A stretch of 5,011 nucleotides of DNA from an uncultured Ruminococcus sp. (GTDB lineage Bacteria > Bacillota > Clostridia > Oscillospirales > Ruminococcaceae): assembly GCF_946187255.1 (NCBI RefSeq), contig NZ_CAMHRZ010000255.1, positions 1-5,011 on the forward strand, in the 5' to 3' direction. The notes under the pieces were generated by a model. The model was not told the DNA's origin. It saw only the letters and a program-made list of their open reading frames with translations, and made no database searches. Position numbers and translations under genes: made by a program. Positions 1-4,094 of this stretch are shown here, piece by piece; position 1 is the stretch's first letter; each line of letters opens with the position of its first letter.

Positions 1-927
1 ACAGGTGCCTTCGCAGGCTTTACATATCAGGCTGCAAACCATAGCGGTAATTCCGATGAGGGAAAGGTAACAGTAAGAGAAGTTTCTGAGGAAGAGACCT
101 TTGCTGATACCACCGTCACCGATGAGGAGACTACCGATGAGGAAGTTACCGACGAGGAGATCACCGCAGAGGAGCTGACTGCTGAGGAGACTGTTCCCGC
201 AGTGACCACTGCAAAGAAGAAGGAAGCTGACAAGGAACGTGCAGTTATAAAGCTCACAGAGGCTTCAACCTCAAAGAAAGAAAAGGAACCCGAGATATCT
301 ACCATGAAGAAGGTGGCAGCAGCTCCCGTAGTTACAACTGCTCCCACTGTTAAGGAAACTCCCGAGACTTCCACCGAACAGCAGACCGCAGCGCCTGTTA
401 TCGAGGAAACTCCCGTATACACCGAGCCCGAAGTAGTATATACCGAGCCTGTTGTTGAGGAGACACCTGTCGAGGAAAAGCATGAAGAAGCTCCCGCTGT
501 ACAGGAGACTGAGACCGAAGCACCTGCTGAGGAGCCTGTGACCGAGGAACCCGCAGAGGAAGAGACCGAGGAAGAGGGCGGCAGAAAGGTCTATGTGACC
601 GATGAAGAATATATCTGGCTGTGCAACGTTGTCGGACATGAGTACGGCTCCGACTGGATAAGCGAGTACGAGAAAGCCAAAGTCGTTGAGGTAATAATGA
701 ACCGCGTTAACGACTCCCGTTTCCCCAACTCTATATGGGGCGTACTTACTCAGCCCTACCAGTTCTCAGGACTTGAGTGGACACTGTATCTTGGTACATA
801 CTCCTATCAGGTAACACCCAGCGTTAAGGCTGCGGTTGACCTCTATCTTGAACACCCCGAAGATTTCCAGCACGGTTATCTTGCATTCTGGGGCGACGGA
901 AGCATGAATCACTTCTACTCTATTTAA
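1..927 (+). CDS. SleB-type cell wall hydrolase with acidic Thr/Glu/Pro stalk (5' end missing)
   Basis: The frame is open from base 1 to TAA at 925-927, giving 308 residues; the start lies upstream of the window. The first residues (TGAFAGFTY) look like the end of a membrane segment or signal peptide, which is inference. Residues ~20-195 are low-complexity and rich in Thr, Glu, Pro and Val, with five TDEE(T/V/I)/TAEE(L/T) pentapeptides and later YTEP and EETPV motifs. This suggests an extended spacer across the wall. From residue ~200 to the end the sequence matches the SleB/CwlJ (Hydrolase_2) family: VVGHEYG, with a Glu at residue 214 in the place of the family's catalytic Glu; then VVEVIMNRVNDSRFPNS, GVLTQPYQFSG, and a final FWGDGSMNHFYS. 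SleB is a spore cortex-lytic enzyme in Bacillus, but this domain is also found in vegetative peptidoglycan hydrolases, which seems likelier here given the stalk. The family call is firm; the exact bond cleaved is not known. Confidence 0.9.
   Translation, partial: TGAFAGFTYQAANHSGNSDEGKVTVREVSEEETFADTTVTDEETTDEEVTDEEITAEELTAEETVPAVTTAKKKEADKERAVIKLTEASTSKKEKEPEISTMKKVAAAPVVTTAPTVKETPETSTEQQTAAPVIEETPVYTEPEVVYTEPVVEETPVEEKHEEAPAVQETETEAPAEEPVTEEPAEEETEEEGGRKVYVTDEEYIWLCNVVGHEYGSDWISEYEKAKVVEVIMNRVNDSRFPNSIWGVLTQPYQFSGLEWTLYLGTYSYQVTPSVKAAVDLYLEHPEDFQHGYLAFWGDGSMNHFYSI
118..192 (+). repeat. Five tandem 15-bp units coding an acidic pentapeptide
   Basis: Five in-frame copies of a 15-bp unit encode TDEET, TDEEV, TDEEI, TAEEL and TAEET within the stalk of the hydrolase. 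The units are diverged at third positions (GAT/GAC, GAG/GAA), so the array is not a fresh duplication. It gives a strongly negative spacer, and its copy number could differ between strains. Confidence 0.8.
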
Positions 928-960
928 TTATAGTATATAATATATATTGACATAGATAAA

Positions 961-988
961 GACTGCTGCGGCTGCGGCAGTCTTTTTT
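961..988 (+). terminator. Intrinsic terminator of the cell wall hydrolase gene
   Basis: GACTGCTGC (961-969) pairs with GCGGCAGTC (974-982) over nine base pairs with one G-U, around a GGCT loop. Six T residues follow (983-988). It lies 33 nt after the stop codon. On the other strand the hairpin is followed only by TTTATC, so termination from that side would be weak. Confidence 0.93.
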
Positions 989-1070
989 GATGCAAAAAAG
1001 AATTTATATTGTGGAGCCTGTTGAGATAGATCTCTTTGAATAAAAGCTGTCCCCAAGCCCCTCTCTGAAA

Positions 1071-1177
1071 CTTTCGTTTCTTTTGGGCGGGGGCAGACAA
1101 ACTTTCGGAACATAACAAACGTCCGATACCCGCAAATCCTTTAAGACCTCGCTGCCCCCGACCAAAAGAGGCAAAAG
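1071..1177. repeat. Long imperfect inverted repeat in convergent intergenic region
   Basis: Arm 1071-1096 and arm 1152-1177 are reverse complements at 22 of 26 positions, including a GC-rich core of 17 bp with one mismatch (CTTTTGGGCGGGGGCAG at 1080-1096 against CTGCCCCCGACCAAAAG at 1152-1168). The gap is 55 nt. Weaker similarity appears to continue outward to about 1060 and 1190. No convincing coding sequence runs through it: the minus-strand reading frames here overlap each other in three frames, lack sensible starts and one is forced through the end of the downstream gene. A dispersed intergenic repeat or small non-autonomous element is the best guess; copy number cannot be seen from one window. 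Confidence 0.6.
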
Positions 1178-1194
1178 TCTTTGGAAAGAAGCCA

Positions 1195-1212
1195 ATGTCA
1201 ATAAATTGACAT
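1195..1212. repeat. 8-bp perfect palindrome next to hairpin
   Basis: ATGTCAAT and ATTGACAT flank an AA dinucleotide. This inverted repeat touches the perfect hairpin at 1212-1245, so two palindromes are stacked end to end. It could be a protein-binding site, a second stem in the 3' end of the minus-strand transcript, or part of the repeat element beside it. Confidence 0.55.
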
Positions 1213-1245
1213 GAGGGAAACCTTTCTTCAGAAAGGTTTCCCTCA
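1212..1245 (-). terminator. Perfect 15-bp hairpin after the dockerin-CotH gene; probable 3' end
   Basis: Bases 1212-1226 and 1231-1245 are perfectly complementary (core GAGGGAAACCTTTC / GAAAGGTTTCCCTC) with a 4-nt loop. The stem begins 15 nt after the minus-strand stop codon, the usual place for a terminator. There is no proper U-tract after it on either strand (minus strand reads TGTCAATTTATT), so it may instead be a stem that protects the 3' end of the mRNA, or part of a repeat. The position supports a 3'-end role; the mechanism is uncertain. Confidence 0.5.
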
Positions 1246-1260
1246 GTAGTCTCCGCAGTA

Positions 1261-2955
1261 TCACTGTTCTTCGTTTTTGTAGGTCTTGTCCATCCATTTG
1301 AGGCGGTTGGTTATCCAGTCAAGCAGCTGTTCGGCGCTGCCTGTTGCCCAGTCATCCTTCTTGTTGAGGTCGTCGGCGTAGGTGGTGAGTATACCGCGCT
1401 CCTCGTCCACACAGCCCCATACACTGTTGTCCGCCTGCAATGAGGTCCACTTGTCCTTTGCCATACCCATGAACCAGTCCTGTTTTGCCAGCAGGATGAA
1501 CCAGGGATTGGAACGGTCGCCGTTCTTCCTTGCAAAGCTCTTTTCACAGAACGCACCTGCCCAGTAGCGTGAAGTACTGTCGTTGTACGCCCAGTTGAAA
1601 TCCCAGGGTGAGGTGAACTGTAACTTCGGCACCTTGCTGTCCTTGGCAAAGTCTATGCACATATAGAAGCTGCCCTCGCCGCAGTCGTAGTCGTGTACTA
1701 TCTCGTACAGCAGATACATATCCACAACCGACTGCACATCGACTACCGCCTTCACGGTATCCTCTGCGTTGTCGTAGGGTGCTTCGATGAGGTCGTAGTC
1801 CTCGTCAAAGGTGTAGTACTCGCCCTTTTCGCAGGCTTCGTAGATTATCTTGAACACGTTGTTCATGTACTTGTCTATGAAGTTTATCTGCTGCTGAGTG
1901 TATACATCGTTCTTGATGGAATAGTCGGCGGGAACGAACTGCCTTTTTTCACCGCGTATATCGGTGACGGTGGCTTCGCAGTAATCCATCGTGATGTAGT
2001 GGTTGTCCTCCTCATCGCGGGCGTAGTTGTCCATCTCCATATAGAAGCCGAAATCCGTGCCCGTGTAGCCCTTTTCGGGCTCGGTTATATCTACGCGGTT
2101 CTTGTTGACCTGGTTCTGTTCGCACAGCACATATATCCCCTGAAATTTGTCGTTCACATACAAATGTACGAACTGCGTGTCGCTGCAGTAGGCATCGTCA
2201 CCCAGTATAGTCCTGCCGAAACGCAGTGCGATATCATTGCGTATAAGATCCCAGTCGGATTTCAGCAGCACCCAGCTCTTGCATTTTGCGCCGTCGTTCA
2301 GTCCCAGCATATTCTGCTTTTTGTCGAACTTTATGCGGTAGGGAACGGGGTTGCGCTTGATCTGGTTCTCGTCGCCGTAATATGCGCTGGAGTTGCCCCT
2401 CACCCTTACGCCTGCGCTGACCTCGTCCATAACAAAGTCGTCGCCGCAGTTGAACACATCTACCACGCAGGAATTGTATATCTCCCTCGAAAGTATCTTC
2501 TCCTTGTTTTCTTTGGTGGTGATGTTTATGATAGGCAGGTCGGTCTCGGAAGCGATCTCATCCTCAAAGGATTTCTTTGCGTCCCTGTCCACCGACAGGC
2601 TTTCAAAGGTCGCAGGGGTCTCGTTGATCACCTGCTCCTCCTTTATCGGGAGCATGGTGTATTTTTCGTCTCCGGGCATTACCCTCTTGCCCTTAACAAA
2701 AGCAGCCAGCGTGCTGACGTCTGTGACGTTGATCTCACCGTCACGATTGATATCGGCAGCTTCCAGTTCTTCAGCCGACAGCGGCTTGACGCTTTTGATG
2801 TGTGCTGCCAGCTTTGATACGTCCGTGATGTTTACCGTACCGTCACCGCTGATATCTCCACGCACCTTTCCCGCTTCGGCATAAGCCGTGATACAGCCTG
2901 CCGCTGTGATGGCGGCAAGCACTGCCGCTGATGTTTTCTTTGCTATACTTTTCAT
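1261..2955 (-). CDS. Secreted dockerin-CotH kinase-like protein
   Basis: The protein has 564 residues. The start is set at 2955 because GGAGG (2968-2964) lies 8 nt before it; the in-frame ATG at 2970 overlaps that site. MKSIAKK plus a hydrophobic stretch to ~22 and AYA/EA at ~26 make a signal peptide; AAGC at 18-21 resembles a lipobox. Residues 33-90 form an N-terminal type I dockerin with two calcium loops (D34-S36-D38...D45 and D68-N70-D72...D79), each followed by TDVS(K/T)LAA. A linker leads to a CotH domain (~140-560): VRVRGNSS, SWVLLKSDWDLIRND, FVHLYVNDKFQGIYVLCE, NKNRVDI, GFYMEMDN, HDYDCGEGSFY and SPWDFNW. CotH proteins are atypical kinases known to phosphorylate Bacillus spore coat proteins. 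D424 and D452 sit at the expected catalytic and metal-binding places, though the usual WDxD reads WDFN here. A cellulosomal or cell-surface protein kinase is inferred; its substrate is unknown. Confidence 0.92.
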   Translation of the reverse strand: MKSIAKKTSAAVLAAITAAGCITAYAEAGKVRGDISGDGTVNITDVSKLAAHIKSVKPLSAEELEAADINRDGEINVTDVSTLAAFVKGKRVMPGDEKYTMLPIKEEQVINETPATFESLSVDRDAKKSFEDEIASETDLPIINITTKENKEKILSREIYNSCVVDVFNCGDDFVMDEVSAGVRVRGNSSAYYGDENQIKRNPVPYRIKFDKKQNMLGLNDGAKCKSWVLLKSDWDLIRNDIALRFGRTILGDDAYCSDTQFVHLYVNDKFQGIYVLCEQNQVNKNRVDITEPEKGYTGTDFGFYMEMDNYARDEEDNHYITMDYCEATVTDIRGEKRQFVPADYSIKNDVYTQQQINFIDKYMNNVFKIIYEACEKGEYYTFDEDYDLIEAPYDNAEDTVKAVVDVQSVVDMYLLYEIVHDYDCGEGSFYMCIDFAKDSKVPKLQFTSPWDFNWAYNDSTSRYWAGAFCEKSFARKNGDRSNPWFILLAKQDWFMGMAKDKWTSLQADNSVWGCVDEERGILTTYADDLNKKDDWATGSAEQLLDWITNRLKWMDKTYKNEEQ

Positions 2956-2963
2956 TGTGTACA

Positions 2964-2968
2964 CCTCC
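2964..2968 (-). promoter_or_regulatory. Ribosome binding site deciding the dockerin-CotH start
   Basis: GGAGG on the minus strand lies 8 nt upstream of ATG at 2955. The upstream in-frame ATG (2970) is read into this same GGAGG, has no such site at the right distance and would add only five residues before a typical basic signal-peptide start. Confidence 0.88.
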
Positions 2969-3027
2969 ATGATATGATAGCTCTTGGTTTGCTTTTTTAT
3001 TGGTAAAATCTGTATTGTCTTGGTATG

Positions 3028-3056
3028 ATTATATCATACAGGCACCGCCCTGTCAA
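3028..3056 (-). promoter_or_regulatory. Consensus SigA-type promoter of the dockerin-CotH gene
   Basis: Reading the minus strand, TTGACA (3056-3051) and TATAAT (3033-3028) are separated by 17 nt, both perfect matches to consensus, with TGA just before the -10 (extended -10). Transcription should start near 3021, leaving a leader of about 65 nt. Inverted repeats overlap both boxes: GCCCT/AGGGC (3047-3060) over the -35 and GTATGAT/ATCATAC (3023-3039) over the -10, possible operator sites. Confidence 0.88.
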
Positions 3057-3060
3057 GGGC

Positions 3061-3390
3061 GAATGACCGCCTATATATGCGCTTATACGAGGGCAGGGAA
3101 ATATCATCCGCGTACTGCGGACAATGTTCCGAAGCGGTTTTGCACATTATAACACAGTGTATATAAAAATGCAATATACTATACTCGCATAAATTAATAC
3201 AATTTCTATATTATCATCATTTTAAAGTCACACCGTTGTTTTGAAAAAGACTCAATTGCCCGATATACATCATATAGGGGGTCATGCCTGTTTTTATGAC
3301 ATAAAAATTCCATATATTACCTAATAGTCAATATATTCATAAAAACTAAAAAATCAATGATAATATTATACACTTATTTGCCTGAAAATA
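3061..3390. other. Divergent intergenic region with no gene seen
   Basis: About 500 bases separate the two divergent starts. Beyond the promoters listed, this part is AT-rich from ~3140 and holds no reading frame with a ribosome binding site, and no tRNA or recognisable riboswitch. Small inverted repeats are present (TCCGC/GCGGA at 3107-3121; GTCAT/ATGAC near 3281-3300) but are too short to interpret. Confidence 0.6.
3146..3174 (-). promoter_or_regulatory. Possible second upstream promoter, minus strand
   Basis: TATAAT (3151-3146) with a TGT extension is preceded at 17 nt by TTGCAT (3174-3169), which matches only three bases of the -35 consensus. It could give a longer leader for the dockerin-CotH gene. 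The region is AT-rich, so a chance match is possible. Confidence 0.35.
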
Positions 3391-3391
3391 C

Positions 3392-3420
3392 TTGACACGG
3401 ATTTGATTTTTTGTTATAAT
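3392..3420 (+). promoter_or_regulatory. Consensus SigA-type promoter of cdd
   Basis: TTGACA (3392-3397) and TATAAT (3415-3420) are both perfect, with a 17-nt spacer and TGT directly before the -10 (extended -10). The start of transcription is expected near 3427, giving a leader of roughly 73 nt before the chosen cdd start. Confidence 0.9.
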
Positions 3421-3425
3421 TAATT

Positions 3426-3451
3426 CGGATAAATGGACAGTATCCGTTTTT
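3426..3451 (+). promoter_or_regulatory. 5'-terminal hairpin with T-run in the cdd leader
   Basis: CGGATA (3426-3431) pairs with TATCCG (3441-3446) around a 9-nt loop, and five T follow (3447-3451). The stem falls at the predicted 5' end of the transcript. It might act as a weak attenuator, an mRNA-stabilising stem or a protein-binding site at the transcription start. Six base pairs is short, so its strength as a terminator is doubtful. Confidence 0.4.
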
Positions 3452-3486
3452 GAAGGGATACAGGATAATATGGATGTCGGGTATAT

Positions 3487-3490
3487 GGAG
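3487..3490 (+). promoter_or_regulatory. Ribosome binding site favouring the 3500 start of cdd
   Basis: GGAG (continuing GTG-like as GGAGTG) ends 9 nt before ATG 3500. A weaker AGGA (3462-3465) stands 4 nt before ATG 3470 and 8 nt before an out-of-frame ATG at 3474, so some initiation upstream is possible. Confidence 0.7.
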
Positions 3491-3499
3491 TGTGTAAAT

Positions 3500-3886
3500 A
3501 TGAACAATGAAGAACTTATGCGGCTCGCTTGCGAGGCTGCACAGAACGCTTATGCAAGGTATTCGGGCTTTTGCGTGGGCGCGGCACTGCTGACCGCTGA
3601 CGGCAGGGTGTACAGGGGCTGTAATGTTGAAAACAGTTCCTATTCACTGACTATGTGTGCGGAGCGTATCGCGTTCTTTAAGGCGCTGTCCGAAGGCTGT
3701 ACACAATTCAGGGCAATCGCTATCGTCGGCGGCACAGAGGGGAATTTTTCTCATCCTTGCTGTCCCTGCGGCGCGTGTCTGCAGGTCATGAGTGAATTCT
3801 GCGACGGTGATTTTTCGATAATCCTGTCAAACGGCGAATTCACACTGGATGATTTCCTGCCGATGCGCTTTGAACTAAGCTGCTGA
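3500..3886 (+). CDS. cdd: Cytidine deaminase
   Basis: This enzyme converts cytidine and deoxycytidine to uridine and deoxyuridine with release of ammonia, in cytoplasmic pyrimidine salvage. The 128 residues show the small zinc-dependent family throughout: YSGFCVGAALL, GCNVENSSYS (N42 and E44 for ribose binding), the CAE motif with zinc ligand C53 and proton shuttle E55, and PCGAC with ligands C90 and C93. The start at 3500 is chosen because GGAG (3487-3490) lies 9 nt upstream and MNNEEL then lines up with the usual family N-terminus; C53 and E55 also take the same numbers as in the Bacillus subtilis enzyme. In-frame ATGs at 3485 and 3470 would add 5 or 10 residues. Oddities: the common CRQV after the zinc motif reads CLQV, two extra Cys stand before it (HPCCPCGAC), and the C-terminus is short. 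It has its own promoter and terminator, so it is monocistronic. Confidence 0.95.
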   Translation: MNNEELMRLACEAAQNAYARYSGFCVGAALLTADGRVYRGCNVENSSYSLTMCAERIAFFKALSEGCTQFRAIAIVGGTEGNFSHPCCPCGACLQVMSEFCDGDFSIILSNGEFTLDDFLPMRFELSC

Positions 3887-3890
3887 TCAT

Positions 3891-3929
3891 AAGTACCTCT
3901 GCTGATCTTTCGGCAGAGGTGCTTTTTTT
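3891..3929 (+). terminator. Intrinsic terminator of cdd
   Basis: The stem 3893-3902 with 3913-3922 (core ACCTCTGC / GCAGAGGT, plus a T-G and a G-C pair) can be extended by A-T pairs at its base, and it is followed by seven T (3923-3929). It starts a few bases after the cdd stop codon, which separates cdd from the next gene. Confidence 0.93.
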
Positions 3930-3931
3930 GC

Positions 3932-3963
3932 GTTATTGCGTTATTGAGTTATTGCGTTATTGA
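3932..3963 (+). repeat. Four tandem copies of an 8-bp unit, GTTATTG(C/A)
   Basis: The units are GTTATTGC, GTTATTGA, GTTATTGC and GTTATTGA, which is also a perfect 16-bp unit repeated twice. The array lies between the cdd terminator and the -35 box of the next promoter, 22 nt upstream of that box. It is perfect within the alternating pattern, as expected of a recent slippage product. Confidence 0.9.
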
Positions 3964-3985
3964 GATAGTTACCGCAATTCTTGAC

Positions 3986-4014
3986 TTGACTTAATGGAAA
4001 CGGTGTGCTAAACT
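3986..4014 (+). promoter_or_regulatory. SigA-type promoter of the GH8 gene
   Basis: TTGACT (3986-3991) and TAAACT (4009-4014) are separated by 17 nt, with TGC before the -10 (extended -10). A second TTGACT overlaps at 3981-3986 but gives a 22-nt spacer. Transcription should start near 4021. Confidence 0.78.
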
Positions 4015-4023
4015 GTAGAAAAA

Positions 4024-4068
4024 TCCCGAAACGCAGGCATACAGCTGTATACTGCCGTTTGGTCGGGA
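4024..4068 (+). promoter_or_regulatory. 45-nt leader hairpin of the GH8 transcript
   Basis: Stacked helices pair TCCCG (4024-4028) with CGGGA (4064-4068), AAAC with GTTT, GCAG with CTGC, and close on a perfect 12-bp palindrome ATACAGCTGTAT (4039-4050). Small bulges separate the helices. The structure begins within a few bases of the predicted transcript 5' end and ends 12 nt before the ribosome binding site. It may be a 5' stabilising stem; the central palindrome could also be a DNA operator, for example for a sugar-responsive repressor. It matches no riboswitch I recognise. Confidence 0.65.
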
Positions 4069-4080
4069 CAGAACAATTAA

Positions 4081-4086
4081 GGGAGG
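4081..4086 (+). promoter_or_regulatory. Strong ribosome binding site of the GH8 gene
   Basis: GGGAGG stands 8 nt upstream of ATG 4095 and fixes the start, which also agrees with the family N-terminus. Confidence 0.9.
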
Positions 4087-4094
4087 TCGCTGCT

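Noticed and set aside
202..204. GTG at 202 as the start of the cell wall hydrolase
   Set aside because: The frame is open back to base 1 with the same Thr/Glu-rich composition, and no ribosome binding site stands before 202; the gene begins upstream of the window.
27..639. Minus-strand frames opposite the hydrolase stalk, Ser/Val- and Leu/Gly-rich
   Set aside because: They are the reverse of a low-complexity Glu/Thr-rich coding sequence; no start signal or domain is visible.
924..1297. Three overlapping minus-strand frames of 61-97 codons between the convergent genes
   Set aside because: They overlap in all three frames across the inverted repeat, have no ribosome binding sites, and one starts inside the 3' end of the dockerin-CotH gene. 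They are likely repeat-derived artefacts.
1693..2817. Long plus-strand open frame (374 codons) antisense to the dockerin-CotH gene
   Set aside because: It is a shadow of the real gene: its composition is rich in Val, His and Leu with no domain, and no ribosome binding site precedes it.
3366..3374. TTATACACT resembling a DnaA box in the AT-rich intergenic region
   Set aside because: It has one mismatch and stands alone, with no cluster of boxes and no dnaA or dnaN nearby; not evidence for an origin.
3932..3963. Tandem repeat considered as a CRISPR or plasmid iteron array
   Set aside because: Units of 8 bp without spacers cannot be CRISPR, and no replication gene is nearby.
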